In this document: one piece after another, positions 44,425 to 53,630 of the stretch
Position numbering within the stretch: position 1 is the first letter of the stretch
Layout: every line of letters starts with the position of its first letter
Assembly: GCF_000744815.1 (NCBI RefSeq)
Contig: NZ_JQMQ01000005.1
Location: 5,475,801-5,539,800 of the forward strand
Reading direction: 5' to 3'
DNA length: 64,000 bases
Source of the DNA: Phaeacidiphilus oryzae TH49
GTDB lineage: Bacteria > Actinomycetota > Actinomycetes > Streptomycetales > Streptomycetaceae
Notes under the pieces: generated by a model
The model's input: only the letters and a program-made list of their open reading frames with translations
Told to the model about the DNA's origin: nothing
The model's database searches: none
Position numbers and translations under genes: made by a program

Positions 44425-46196
44425 CCATCCTCAACGAGCCTCTCGGGGCCGCCGGAGGAGCCGGGACATCCGCTGACAGCGGGGGTAGCACCGGCACCGT
44501 GAAGCGGCGCTCACCCGGGGCACAGATCATCAAGTGGCTGACCACCACTGACCACAAGACCATCGGCACACTCTACCTGGCGACCTCGTTCGCCTTCTTC
44601 CTGATCGGCGGCATCCTCGCCCTGGTCATGCGTGCCGAGCTGGCCCGGCCCGGGCTGCAGATCCTCACGGACGAGCAGTTCAACCAGGCCTTCACCATGC
44701 ACGGCACGATCATGCTGCTGATGTTCGCGACCCCGCTCTTCTCCGGGTTCACGAACTGGATCATGCCGCTGCAGATCGGCGCCCCCGACGTCGCCTTCCC
44801 GCGGCTGAACATGCTGGCCTACTGGCTGTACCTGTTCGGCTCGATCATCGCGGTCGGCGGCTTCGTCACCCCGCAGGGCGCGGCCGACTTCGGCTGGTTC
44901 GCGTACTCCCCGCTGTCGGACGCGGTGCGCTCGCCCAGCGTCGGCGCCGACATGTGGATCCTCGGTCTGGCCATGTCCGGCTTCGGCACCATCATGGGTG
45001 CGGTCAACTTCATCACCACCATCATCTGCATGCGCGCCCCCGGCATGACGATGTTCCGGATGCCGATCTTCGTCTGGAACGTGCTGCTGACCTCGGTGCT
45101 GGTGCTCTTCGCCTTCCCGGTGCTGGCCGCCGCGCTGCTCGCGCTGGAGGCGGACAGAAAGTTCGGGGCGCACGTATTCGACGCCGCCAACGGCGGAGCG
45201 ATCCTCTGGCAGCACCTCTTCTGGTTCTTCGGCCATCCAGAGGTGTACATCATCGCGCTGCCGTTCTTCGGGATCATCTCCGAGATCATCCCGGTGTTCA
45301 GCCGCAAGCCGATGTTCGGCTACTCCGGCCTGATCGCGGCGACGATCGGCATCGCCGGCCTGTCCGTGACCGTGTGGGCCCACCACATGTACGTCACCGG
45401 CGCCGTCCTGCTGCCGTTCTTCTCCTTCATGACCTTCCTGATCGCGGTACCGACCGGTGTGAAGTTCTTCAACTGGATCGGCACGATGTGGAAGGGGTCC
45501 CTGAGCTTCGAGACACCGATGCTATGGACGGTCGGCTTCCTGATCACCTTCGTCTTCGGTGGTCTGACGGGTGTCCTGCTGGCCGCCCCGCCGATCGACT
45601 TCCACGTCTCGGACTCGTACTTCGTGGTGGCGCACTTCCACTACGTGGTCTTCGGCACCGTGGTCTTCGCGATGTTCGCGGGCTTCCACTTCTGGTGGCC
45701 CAAGATGACCGGGAAGATGCTGGACGAGCGGCTCGGCAAGATCACCTTCTGGACGCTGTTCATCGGCTTCCACACCACCTTCCTGGTGCAGCACTGGCTG
45801 GGCGCCGAGGGCATGCCGCGCCGTTACGCGGACTACCTGGCGAGTGACGGCTTCACCACCCTGAACACCGTCTCCACCATCGGCTCCTTCCTGCTGGGCG
45901 CGTCGATCCTGCCGTTCCTCTACAACGTCTGGAAGACCGCCAAGTACGGCAAGAAGGTCACCGAGGACGACCCGTGGGGCTGGGGCCGTTCGCTGGAGTG
46001 GGCGACCTCCTGCCCGCCGCCGCGGCACAACTTCACCTCGCTGCCCCGGATCCGCTCCGAATCCCCGGCCTTCGACCTCCACCACCCGGAGATCGCCGCG
46101 GCCGAGAACTACGAGCACTTCCTGCAGCACGCCGAGGCCGACCAGGCCGACGCCGTCTCCGCCGGCAACTCGACCTCGGAGGAGAACGACCGATGA
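44421..46196 (+). CDS. ctaD: Cytochrome c oxidase subunit I (aa3 type)
   Basis: The 591-residue catalytic core with heme a, the heme a3-CuB site and proton channels. Visible landmarks are [10 protein letters not shown] (His ligand to heme a), [13 protein letters not shown] (His-Tyr crosslink segment near CuB), WAHHMYVTG (His-His), and [10 protein letters not shown] (His ligands of the two hemes), with 12 membrane helices between residues about 45 and 530. The GTG at 44421 overlaps the ctaC stop by 4 bases. A hydrophilic C-terminal tail of about 60 residues follows. Confidence 0.96.
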   Translation: MTILNEPLGAAGGAGTSADSGGSTGTVKRRSPGAQIIKWLTTTDHKTIGTLYLATSFAFFLIGGILALVMRAELARPGLQILTDEQFNQAFTMHGTIMLLMFATPLFSGFTNWIMPLQIGAPDVAFPRLNMLAYWLYLFGSIIAVGGFVTPQGAADFGWFAYSPLSDAVRSPSVGADMWILGLAMSGFGTIMGAVNFITTIICMRAPGMTMFRMPIFVWNVLLTSVLVLFAFPVLAAALLALEADRKFGAHVFDAANGGAILWQHLFWFFGHPEVYIIALPFFGIISEIIPVFSRKPMFGYSGLIAATIGIAGLSVTVWAHHMYVTGAVLLPFFSFMTFLIAVPTGVKFFNWIGTMWKGSLSFETPMLWTVGFLITFVFGGLTGVLLAAPPIDFHVSDSYFVVAHFHYVVFGTVVFAMFAGFHFWWPKMTGKMLDERLGKITFWTLFIGFHTTFLVQHWLGAEGMPRRYADYLASDGFTTLNTVSTIGSFLLGASILPFLYNVWKTAKYGKKVTEDDPWGWGRSLEWATSCPPPRHNFTSLPRIRSESPAFDLHHPEIAAAENYEHFLQHAEADQADAVSAGNSTSEENDR

Positions 46197-46591
46197 GGGC
46201 ACAGGGCAAGATCTTCGCCGGGTTCGCCATCTTCGTTCTGGGGATCGCGATCTGGTACGGCCTGTGGTCGAAGGACCCGACCGGCACCACCGCGCTCTTC
46301 CTGGCCTTCGGGCTGTGCGCGTTCATCGGGTTCTACCTGCTCTTCACCGCCCGCCGGGTGGACACCGGCGCCGGGGACAACCCCGACGCCGAGGTCTCCG
46401 ACGACGCCGGTGAGATCGGGTTCTTCAGCCCGCACAGCTGGCAGCCCCTGATGCTCGGGGTCGGCGGATCCTTCGCCTTCCTCGGCCTGATCTTCGGCTG
46501 GTGGCTGATGTACTTCGCCGCCCCGATCATCGCCGTCGGGCTCTTCGGCTGGGTCTTCGAGTACTACCGCGGAGAGAACCAGCGCTACTGA
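46193..46591 (+). CDS. ctaF: Cytochrome c oxidase subunit IV (actinobacterial)
   Basis: A small 132-residue membrane subunit specific to actinobacterial aa3 oxidases. It has four hydrophobic helices: [38 protein letters not shown] and two in [19 protein letters not shown] / [14 protein letters not shown], with a charged loop between the second and third (about residues 53-77). The ATG overlaps the ctaD stop (ATGA). It ends with [11 protein letters not shown] strong terminator follows. Confidence 0.93.
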   Translation: MRAQGKIFAGFAIFVLGIAIWYGLWSKDPTGTTALFLAFGLCAFIGFYLLFTARRVDTGAGDNPDAEVSDDAGEIGFFSPHSWQPLMLGVGGSFAFLGLIFGWWLMYFAAPIIAVGLFGWVFEYYRGENQRY

Positions 46592-46640
46592 CCTACGGGC
46601 AGTAGGCGGTAAGCAGTAAGCAGGCAGCAGCTACGGACAG

Positions 46641-46703
46641 AGCGGCCGGGCCGCGCGTCCTGAGCGATCGTCAGAGGATCGCCAGGGCCGCGGCCCGGCC
46701 GCT
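46641..46703 (+). terminator. Terminator of the ctaCDF operon
   Basis: Fifteen-base perfect arms (46641-46655 and 46689-46703) with an inner GCGATC/GATCGC stem, followed by TCTCTCATCC. This separates the oxidase genes from the L,D-transpeptidase gene. Confidence 0.8.
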
Positions 46704-46853
46704 TCTCTCATCCGTTCTCCCGGTGGAAGCCACTCTCGTGGGTCAATCCAGGGCTTTTCGGCTGGGGGCCGGAGTGCCGTCTTCCATACGCTATGTGACA
46801 GTCCGTCGAATCATCAGAAATCGGACTCCAGTCACCAGTCACTCGGGAGGCGC

Positions 46854-48146
46854 ATGGTGGCCAGGCAGCACCAGGACTCGATCCGCCGAAGGCGGCTCAC
46901 CGCACTGGCCGTGGGCACGGCCCTGGCCTGCACGGCGCTGCCCGCCCTCAGCGCCTGCTCCGGAGGCGGAGGCGGTGACGCCGCGGCCGGCTCGGTCTCG
47001 ATCAGCCCGGAGCAGGGCGGCCAGGTGGACGCGAGCAGCCCGGTGGTGGTGAGCGCCACCGGCGGCGGCCACCTCTCGGACGTCACCGTCTACGACGCGG
47101 ACGGCGCCCGGGTGCCGGGCGAGCTGGCGTCGGACGACAAGAGCTGGCGCACCACCGAGCCGCTGGGCGCCGGGCGGAAGTACACCGTCCAGGTCCTCAG
47201 CGATGGCGGCGGCAGCGGCTTCTCCAGCTCGGTACGGACGTTCACCACCAAGAGCGCGTCCAATCTCCTCACCGCCCAGCTGGGGCCCGCGGACGGGGCC
47301 GTGTACGGCGTCGGCGAGCCCATCACGGCCACCCTGAGCGCGCCGGTGCACGACCCGGAGGCGCGGAAGGAGGTGGAGAGCGGACTGGTCGTCAAGTCCA
47401 ACCCCTCGGTCACCGGGGGCTGGTACTGGGTGGACGACCGGACGCTGCACTTCCGCCCGCAGGGCTACTGGCCGGCGCACGCGGCGATCAGCGCCTCCTT
47501 CGACCTCCACGGGCGGCGGATCGGCCCGCCCTCGTCGAAGCTGTACGCGGGCTCGCCCACGAAGATCGCCTTCCGTACCGGGGACTCGATGGTCTCGGTG
47601 ACGGACGTGGCCTCCGACTACATGAAGATCTACCGGAACGGGAACGTGATCCGCACCCTTCCGGTGACCACCGGCAAGGCCGGGTTCAGGACCAGGGGCG
47701 GGATCAAGGTGGTCCTGGAGCAGGCGCCCGAGGTGTTCATGAACTCCGAGACGGTGGGGATCGCGGCCGGCAGCTCCAACGCGTACCACATGAACGTCTA
47801 CTGGGACACGAGGGTGACGTGGAGCGGGGAGTACGTCCACGCGGCGCCGTGGTCGGAGGGCTCGCAGGGGGTGGCGAACGTCAGCCACGGGTGCACGGGG
47901 ATGTCCACGGAGAACGCGCGCTGGTTCTACGAGAACTTCCGCAAGGGGGACGTGGTGCAGGTCGTCCATGCGGACGGCAAGCAGATGGAGCCGTTCGGCA
48001 ACGGCTTCGGCGACTGGAACCTCAGCTGGTCGCAGTGGCGGTCCGGGAGCGCGCTGGGGCGGCCGGTGGTGACCGCGACGGATGTGGACGGCGGAAGCGG
48101 CGCTTCGGCGCAGCAGGTGGGCTACCTGCGACCGCAGGCGTCGTAG
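46854..48146 (+). CDS. L,D-transpeptidase lipoprotein (YkuD domain)
   Basis: Crosslinks peptidoglycan by 3-3 bonds outside the membrane. The 430-residue precursor has a signal peptide ending in ALSAC (lipobox), an Ig-like domain (about residues 45-130) and a second one (about 135-240), then the YkuD catalytic domain with HAAPWSEGSQGVANVSHGCTGM, in which the His and Cys of SHGC are the catalytic residues. The organisation matches the LdtMt2 type of actinobacteria. GGGAGG lies just before the ATG. It separates ctaCDF from the qcr genes. The gap upstream holds AGTCCG/CGGACT inverted repeats (46800-46827), possibly an operator. Confidence 0.93.
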   Translation: MVARQHQDSIRRRRLTALAVGTALACTALPALSACSGGGGGDAAAGSVSISPEQGGQVDASSPVVVSATGGGHLSDVTVYDADGARVPGELASDDKSWRTTEPLGAGRKYTVQVLSDGGGSGFSSSVRTFTTKSASNLLTAQLGPADGAVYGVGEPITATLSAPVHDPEARKEVESGLVVKSNPSVTGGWYWVDDRTLHFRPQGYWPAHAAISASFDLHGRRIGPPSSKLYAGSPTKIAFRTGDSMVSVTDVASDYMKIYRNGNVIRTLPVTTGKAGFRTRGGIKVVLEQAPEVFMNSETVGIAAGSSNAYHMNVYWDTRVTWSGEYVHAAPWSEGSQGVANVSHGCTGMSTENARWFYENFRKGDVVQVVHADGKQMEPFGNGFGDWNLSWSQWRSGSALGRPVVTATDVDGGSGASAQQVGYLRPQAS

Positions 48147-48183
48147 CAGCCCCGCCCCGGAAGTCGGCCCGAAGGGCCACTTC

Positions 48184-48313
48184 AGGGGCGCGGGGAACTG
48201 CGCGCCCAGCGTGAAACGGCGCCGCACACGGCAGCGACCACCGGGTTGCAACTCGGTCACCGTTGCCGTGTGCGGCGCCGCTTTCCGCTGGGCGCGCAGT
48301 TCCCCGCGCCCCT
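48184..48313. repeat. Dispersed nested inverted-repeat element, copy F
   Basis: Perfect 28-base outer arms (48184-48211, 48286-48313) and perfect 16-base inner arms (48218-48233, 48264-48279), with a central GGGTTGCAACTC. Unbroken pairing gives a two-tier hairpin. It sits between convergent ends of the L,D-transpeptidase and qcrB genes. Confidence 0.92.
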
Positions 48314-48407
48314 TGATTCGCTGCGCGAATCCGGGGCGAACAGCCGGGCCCGGTGCCCCCCGAGGGGGGAACCGGGCCCTTGTGGCGAGCTACGCGCGCT
48401 TCGCGCG

Positions 48408-50078
48408 TCAGTGGTGGCCGTGGCCGGAGGTGATCTCCGCGTGCTCCTCTGCGGTCGGCTTGGGGATCTGGCCGGTCTCGCCGAAGTACCCGCGGGACAG
48501 CTTCGCCCGCAGCTTCTGACTGGCCGTCACCTTGCGCTTGACGCCGTTCTCGTCCACCGCCGCCGGCAGCTCGGCGGGCTTCAGCTGCTCGTGCGCGGTG
48601 AGGGTGTGGAGGTCCGCCTGGTCCAGCGGGGCGTGCACCTCGATGAACTCACCGTGCGGCAGGCGCTTGATGACGCCGGACTCGCGGCCGTGGAGGACCT
48701 TCTCCTTGTCCCGCCGCTGGAGGCCGAGGCACCAGCGCTTGGTCACCATGAAGACGATGACCGGCAGGACGAAGAAGCCGATCCGGCTGACCCAGGTGAT
48801 CGCGTTGATCGACAGGTGGAAGTGGGTGGCGAAGAGGTCGTTGCCACCCGCGACCAGCAGCAGGATGTACTCGGCGGCCCAGGCGGCGCCGATGCCGGTG
48901 CGGACCGGGGCGTTGCGCGGGCGGTCCAGGATGTGGTGCTCGCGCTTGTCGCCGGTGATCCAGCCCTCGATGAAGGGGTAGACACCGATCGCGACCATCA
49001 CAAGACCGAAGACCACCAGCGGGATGAAGACGCCCAACTCCCAGGTGTGGCCCCAGGTGTGGAGCTCCCAGCCCGGCATGATGCGGATCAGGCCCTCGGA
49101 GAAGCCCATGTACCAGTCGGGCTGCGCGTCGGTGGACACCTGGTCCGGCCGGTAGGGGCCGAACATCCAGATCGGGTTGACCGTGGCGACCGCGGAGACC
49201 GCCGCGATGACGCCGAAGACCAGGAAGAAGAAGCCGCCCGCCTTCGCCATGTAGACCGGCATCAGCGGCATGCCGACGACGTTCTTCTCGCTCTTGCCGG
49301 GGCCCGCCCACTGGGTGTGCTTGTGGTAGAAGACCAGGATCAGGTGGGCCACCAGCAGGCCCAGCATGATGCCCGGGATCAGCAGCACGTGGATGGTGAA
49401 GAACCTCGGGATGATGTCCGTGCCGGGGAACTGGCCGCCGTACAGGAACATCTGGATGTACGTGCCGACGATCGGCACGGACAGGATCGCGCCCTCCATG
49501 AAGCGGATACCCGTACCGGACAGCAGGTCGTCCGGGAGGGAGTAGCCCATGAAGCCGTCGAACATGCCGAGGAACAGCAGCAGGAAGCCGAACAGCCAGT
49601 TGATCTCACGCGGCTTGCGGAACGCACCGGTGAAGAAGATGCGCATCATGTGGACGACCATGGCCGCCACGAAGACGATCGCCGCCCAGTGGTGGATCTG
49701 GCGGATCAGCAGGCCGCCGCGGACATCGAAGCTGATGTCCATCGCCGACTTGAAGGCCTCCGACATCCGGATGCCGTCCAGCGGGGTGTAGGAGCCGTGG
49801 TAGACGACCTCACCCATGCTGGGGTTGAAGAACAGCGTCAGGTAGACGCCGGTCAGGATGATGATGATGAAGCTGTAGAGGCAGATCTCGCCCAGCATGA
49901 AGGACCAGTGGTCCGGGAAGATCTTCCGCAGGTTGGACTTGGCCAGGGTGTAGATCCCCAGCCGGCCGTCCAGCCAGTCCGCCGCCTTCTCGCCCGGCGA
50001 GGCCGGCTTCGTGGGGGCCGCTGCCGACGAAGAGCCGTTCGTGGCGGCAGCACCGTGTGTCCCGTGTGTCGTGGTCAT
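48408..50078 (-). CDS. qcrB: Cytochrome bc1 complex cytochrome b subunit
   Basis: The membrane core of the menaquinol:cytochrome c reductase, with two b hemes. The 556-residue protein has eight or nine helices, the heme-ligand His pairs in RQIHHWAAIVFVAAMVVHMMR and TIHVLLIPGIMLGLLVAHLI, and the quinone-site region FEGALLS-like FMEGAILSVP and WPDW-like QPDWYMGFS. The C-terminal ~110 residues are a hydrophilic extension ending HGHH. The ATG at 50078 overlaps the qcrA stop (ATGA); longer in-frame starts are not supported. It forms one operon with ctaE, qcrC and qcrA. Confidence 0.95.
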   Translation of the reverse strand: MTTTHGTHGAAATNGSSSAAAPTKPASPGEKAADWLDGRLGIYTLAKSNLRKIFPDHWSFMLGEICLYSFIIIILTGVYLTLFFNPSMGEVVYHGSYTPLDGIRMSEAFKSAMDISFDVRGGLLIRQIHHWAAIVFVAAMVVHMMRIFFTGAFRKPREINWLFGFLLLFLGMFDGFMGYSLPDDLLSGTGIRFMEGAILSVPIVGTYIQMFLYGGQFPGTDIIPRFFTIHVLLIPGIMLGLLVAHLILVFYHKHTQWAGPGKSEKNVVGMPLMPVYMAKAGGFFFLVFGVIAAVSAVATVNPIWMFGPYRPDQVSTDAQPDWYMGFSEGLIRIMPGWELHTWGHTWELGVFIPLVVFGLVMVAIGVYPFIEGWITGDKREHHILDRPRNAPVRTGIGAAWAAEYILLLVAGGNDLFATHFHLSINAITWVSRIGFFVLPVIVFMVTKRWCLGLQRRDKEKVLHGRESGVIKRLPHGEFIEVHAPLDQADLHTLTAHEQLKPAELPAAVDENGVKRKVTASQKLRAKLSRGYFGETGQIPKPTAEEHAEITSGHGHH

Positions 50079-51133
50079 GCGCTGCGCTCCCAGTAACCGG
50101 GGCCGACGGGCTTGCTGAAGTCCCCGAGCGCCTCCAGGTAGCCCTGGTCGTTCACCGCGATCCGCAGCTGCGGCAGCGGGTGGCCGGCCGGGCCGAAGAT
50201 CACCTTGCCGCCGTCCGAGAGGTCGAACGTCGACTGGTGGCACGGGCAGAGGACGTGGTGGGTCTGCTGCTCGTAGAGGCTGATCGGGCAACCCACGTGG
50301 GTGCAGATCTTGGAGTAGGCGAGGACGCCCTGGTAGCCCCAGTCAGCGGTCTGACGGGACTTGATGTCCTCCGGCTGGATCCGGACGAGCATCAGGGCGG
50401 CCTTGGCCATGACCTCCTGGAAGTCCTCCTGGTCCTCCTCCACGCCCTGCGGCTTGGCGAAGGTCAGGGAACCGGTCTCGATGTCCGAGGCCTTGATCGG
50501 CTCGTCGGTGTTCATGTTGACCAGCAGCTTGCCGCGGCTCCAGGCGGTCTGCTCGAGCTTCTTCTCGGGCAGCGGGCCCAGGTCGCGGAAGAGGAAGAGC
50601 GCGCTCAGCGGCAGCAGGCCCATCGCACCGATCATGGTGTTCCGGATCAGCTTGCGGCGGCCGAAGCCGCTCTCCTCGGCGCCCTGCTTGAAGTCCGCGA
50701 AGACCTTCGCGCGGACGTCCTCGGGGGCCTCGATCGGGTGCCGCTCGGAGGGGTGCTCCTCGTCGGACATCAGGGTGCGGGCCCAGTGGACCGCGCCCGC
50801 GCCGATGCAGAACAGCGCCACGCCCAGGGTCAGACCCAGCGTGAAGTTCATCGCGAGGACGTGGCCGAACGGCCAGACGTAGATGATCTTCGAGTTGCCG
50901 AGCGTCGCGTATGCGACCAGGAAGGCGATGGTCGCCAGCATGGAGATGACGAAGAGGAACGCCACCTGGCGCTCGGCCCGACGGGCCGCACGCTCATCGA
51001 TGTCGGTGCGGCGGGGCTCGTGAGGGGGCAGACCCGGGTCGGCGAACGGGTCGTCGCTCACCGCGACGCCGTCGCCGTGTGGCTCTACGGCCTCAGGCAG
51101 GTTGTCTTCAGACATGTTGTCCTGGCTACTCAT
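50075..51133 (-). CDS. qcrA: Rieske iron-sulfur subunit of the bc1 complex
   Basis: Carries the [2Fe-2S] cluster that takes electrons from menaquinol. The 352-residue protein has three hydrophobic helices (about residues 55-120 and 165-185), unlike the single helix of the proteobacterial protein, as expected in actinobacteria. The cluster-binding boxes are KICTHVGCPIS and HVLCPCHQSTFDLSDGG. It overlaps both qcrC and qcrB by 4 bases. Confidence 0.95.
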   Translation of the reverse strand: MSSQDNMSEDNLPEAVEPHGDGVAVSDDPFADPGLPPHEPRRTDIDERAARRAERQVAFLFVISMLATIAFLVAYATLGNSKIIYVWPFGHVLAMNFTLGLTLGVALFCIGAGAVHWARTLMSDEEHPSERHPIEAPEDVRAKVFADFKQGAEESGFGRRKLIRNTMIGAMGLLPLSALFLFRDLGPLPEKKLEQTAWSRGKLLVNMNTDEPIKASDIETGSLTFAKPQGVEEDQEDFQEVMAKAALMLVRIQPEDIKSRQTADWGYQGVLAYSKICTHVGCPISLYEQQTHHVLCPCHQSTFDLSDGGKVIFGPAGHPLPQLRIAVNDQGYLEALGDFSKPVGPGYWERSA

Positions 51134-51942
51134 GACTTCTTGGCCTTGGTGGTCCGGGCGGCGATCCAGATGGCGACGCCGATCAGCGCGCCCAGAGCGA
51201 AGATCCAGCCGAACAGGCCCTCGGTCACGGGGCCGAGCCGTCCCAGGCTCAGACCGCCGTAGTTGGGGTTGTCGGTGGACGTGGTGTGCTCGACGAAAGC
51301 GATGATCTGCTGCTTCTGCTTCTGCGGCATCGTGCTGTCCGGGAAGGACGGCATGTTCTGCGGCCCGGTCAGCATCGCCTCGTACATGTGCTTGGGGCTG
51401 ACGCCCTTGAGGGACGGCGCGAACTTGCCTCCGCTCAGCGCACCGCCCTCACCGGCGAAGTTGTGGCACTGCGCGCAGTTGGTGCGGAACAGCTCTCCGC
51501 CCTGGGAGACCGCCTGCGGGTCCGTCGTCGTGTAGTCCGACTTGGACGGGATGGACGGACCGGGGCCGAGGGAGGCCACGTAGGCCGCCATCTGGTCGAT
51601 CTCGGCCTGGGAGTAGATGTTCTTCTTCTTCTCCACCTGCGGGCCGGGCTGCTGCGCCGGCATGCGGCCGGTGCCGACCTGGAAGTCCACCGCCGCGGAG
51701 CCGACGCCGACCAGGCTGGGCCCGTCGCTGCTGCCCTGTCCGTTCAGGCCGTGGCAGCTCGAGCAGCCGGTCGCGAAGAGCTTCTTGCCCTGCTCGATCG
51801 CGAGTGACTGCGAGGAGGTGTCTGCCTGAGCCGAGCCGGCGGGCGCGAAAGCGGCATACAGCCCCCCGGTGGCCGCGAGCGCGAAGAGTAGGACGACGAG
51901 CGCCGCCAGTGGGTGGCGCCGTCGTGCGGAGAGCTTTTTCAC
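51130..51942 (-). CDS. qcrC: Diheme cytochrome c subunit of the bc1 complex
   Basis: Passes electrons directly to CuA of the oxidase, replacing a soluble cytochrome c. The 270-residue protein has an N-terminal helix (LAALVVLLFALAATGGLYAAF), two c-type heme motifs (CSSCH at residues 60-64 and CAQCH at 156-160) and a C-terminal anchor (GLFGWIFALGALIGVAIWIAART). The GTG at 51942 has no strong ribosome-binding site. It follows ctaE by 107 bases. Confidence 0.95.
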   Translation of the reverse strand: MKKLSARRRHPLAALVVLLFALAATGGLYAAFAPAGSAQADTSSQSLAIEQGKKLFATGCSSCHGLNGQGSSDGPSLVGVGSAAVDFQVGTGRMPAQQPGPQVEKKKNIYSQAEIDQMAAYVASLGPGPSIPSKSDYTTTDPQAVSQGGELFRTNCAQCHNFAGEGGALSGGKFAPSLKGVSPKHMYEAMLTGPQNMPSFPDSTMPQKQKQQIIAFVEHTTSTDNPNYGGLSLGRLGPVTEGLFGWIFALGALIGVAIWIAARTTKAKKS

Positions 51943-52049
51943 GGATTAACCCCGGTTGAGGATCTGAGCGTCTGGTGTCTGGGTGACCGTCAGGTCGGTC
52001 GGTCGGGACCGCCCGCGGTCGCCGGGGGACGGTCCAATCGGCCCGCTGC

Positions 52050-52670
52050 CTACTTGATGAGGTAGATCGTCGCGAAGAGTCCGATCCAGACCACATCGAC
52101 GAAGTGCCAGTAGTAAGAGACCACGATCGCGGCCGTGGCCTGCTCATGCGTGAAGCGCTTCGCCGCGTAGGTCCGGGCGAGGAGGAGCAGGAAGGCGATC
52201 AGACCACCTGTCACGTGCAGCCCGTGGAACCCGGTGGTCAGGTAGAAGACCGATCCGAACGGGTCCGAGGACAGCGAGATGCCGTCCTTCTTCACCAGGT
52301 CCGTGTACTCGTAGATCTGACCGCCGATGAAGATCGCGCCCATCATGAAGGTGACGATGAACCAGGCGCGCAGCTTCTTCACGTCGCCGCGCTCGGCGGC
52401 GAAGACACCCATCTGGCAGGTGAGTGAAGAGAGCACCAGGATCGTCGTGTTCACCGACGCGAACGGCACATCGAGATGTTGATTGTGCTCGTGCCAAAAC
52501 GCCGTGCCGGTCACCGATCGGAGCGTGAAGTACATCGCGAAGAGGGCCGCGAAGAACATCAGCTCGGAAGCCAGCCAGACGATGGTTCCGACGCTGACGA
52601 GGTTCGGCCGGTTGACCGACCCGTGTGCGTGCCCGGTTTCTACTGCAGTTGCTGTCGCCACGACCGACAT
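52050..52670 (-). CDS. ctaE: Cytochrome c oxidase subunit III
   Basis: A structural subunit of the aa3 oxidase. The 206-residue protein has five helices: [79 protein letters not shown] and [19 protein letters not shown]. The ATG at 52670 has AAGGGACC upstream, but it lies inside an 8-bp hairpin. It is encoded before qcrC, separately from ctaCDF, as is normal in streptomycetes. Confidence 0.95.
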   Translation of the reverse strand: MSVVATATAVETGHAHGSVNRPNLVSVGTIVWLASELMFFAALFAMYFTLRSVTGTAFWHEHNQHLDVPFASVNTTILVLSSLTCQMGVFAAERGDVKKLRAWFIVTFMMGAIFIGGQIYEYTDLVKKDGISLSSDPFGSVFYLTTGFHGLHVTGGLIAFLLLLARTYAAKRFTHEQATAAIVVSYYWHFVDVVWIGLFATIYLIK

Positions 52671-52680
52671 TATGTCGGTC
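52662..52680 (-). promoter_or_regulatory. Hairpin over the ctaE start codon
   Basis: In the mRNA GACCGACA-UAA-UGUCGGUC forms a perfect 8-bp stem with a 3-base loop. The AUG spans the loop and the first stem base pairs, and the ribosome-binding site AAGGGACC overlaps the 5' arm. It may lower initiation unless opened. Confidence 0.6.
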
Positions 52681-53075
52681 CCTTATTCCGCCTTCACGCC
52701 GGGGGTCCTTCCCGGGTGTGTCCCGGGTGTGGCGTACCCTCCGGCCACCGCTCCGCCGCCGGTCGTCGGCCCGGAGGCCGCTCAGGGCCCGGGGCGGGCC
52801 AGGAAGCTGACGCCCCTTCAGGTTTCCGGAGGGCCTGTCAGGGCGTCCTGGAGGGCGCTCGGGGCCGGGGGCCGGGCGCGACGCGCCGGGGGAGCGCCGG
52901 GCTCACCGTACCGGCCGTCCCTCTAAATGATGAAGAGATGCCGCCGTACGCGCCAGGACTGACGCCGCGTCGGAGATCGGCGTAGCATCGCTCGGCAGTG
53001 CAGGTGCAGGGTGCGACCGCCGTCACACTGGGCGAGCGGGGGCACACGAGTCACAGACCCCAGGGGGTTGTCCGC
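52681..53075. other. Divergent intergenic region between ctaE and the receiver-like gene
   Basis: About 395 bases, GC rich. It must hold the ctaE promoter in one direction and the receiver-like promoter in the other. No clear operator, RNA structure or small gene was seen. Confidence 0.4.
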
Positions 53076-53540
53076 ATGGCAGCTGCGTCCGGCGCGAGCG
53101 CGGGGATGCCCGCGCAGGCCACCGTCCTCGTGTACAGCGACGACCGGAACACCCGTGAGCAGGTCCGGCTGGCCCTGGGGCGCCGCTCCGCGGCCGGGGG
53201 CGCGGGCGGAGTCGAGTTCCGCTATATCGAGTGCGCCACCGTGCCGGCCGTCCTCCGCTCCATGGACCTCCACGCCAAGGGCGAAGTGCCGGTGCACCTG
53301 GTGGTGTTGGACGGCGAGGCGGTGCCGGCCGGCGGAATGGGCGTCTGCCGGCAGCTGAAGGACGAGATCTACGGCTGCCCGCCGGTGCTGCTGCTGATCG
53401 GGCGGCCGCAGGACGCCTGGCTGGCCGGCTGGAGCCGGGCGGACGCTGCGGTGCCGGCCCCGGTGGACCCGTCGGTGCTGGCCTCCACGGCCGCCGAGCT
53501 GCTGGGGCGCTCCGCACGATCATTCGCCGCGGCGGGCTGA
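53076..53540 (+). CDS. Receiver-like protein lacking the conserved lysine
   Basis: A 154-residue protein with the shape of a response-regulator receiver. After a short N-terminus it has ATVLVYSDDRNTREQVRLAL (acidic pair), a longer beta2-beta3 region ending VHLVVLDGEAVPAGGMG with a candidate phospho-accepting Asp, PPVLLLIGRPQDAWLAGW, and the region ADAAVPAPVDP where receivers have a Lys before Pro. That lysine is replaced, so phosphotransfer may not occur in the usual way. No output domain is present. GGGGG lies 8 bases before the ATG. It is upstream of trpD with a 90-base gap, and the function is unknown. Confidence 0.7.
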   Translation: MAAASGASAGMPAQATVLVYSDDRNTREQVRLALGRRSAAGGAGGVEFRYIECATVPAVLRSMDLHAKGEVPVHLVVLDGEAVPAGGMGVCRQLKDEIYGCPPVLLLIGRPQDAWLAGWSRADAAVPAPVDPSVLASTAAELLGRSARSFAAAG

Positions 53541-53630
53541 GGCCGGGGCGGGGCGGGCCGTCGGGTGGATAGGGTGGAGGGTGTAGTCCCCGTCCCCTTT
53601 CTATAGGGGCCCGTCCGCTGGAGAGAAGCC

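Noticed and set aside
53560-53630. A trp leader peptide before trpD
   Set aside because: The only small ORF found has no Trp codon.
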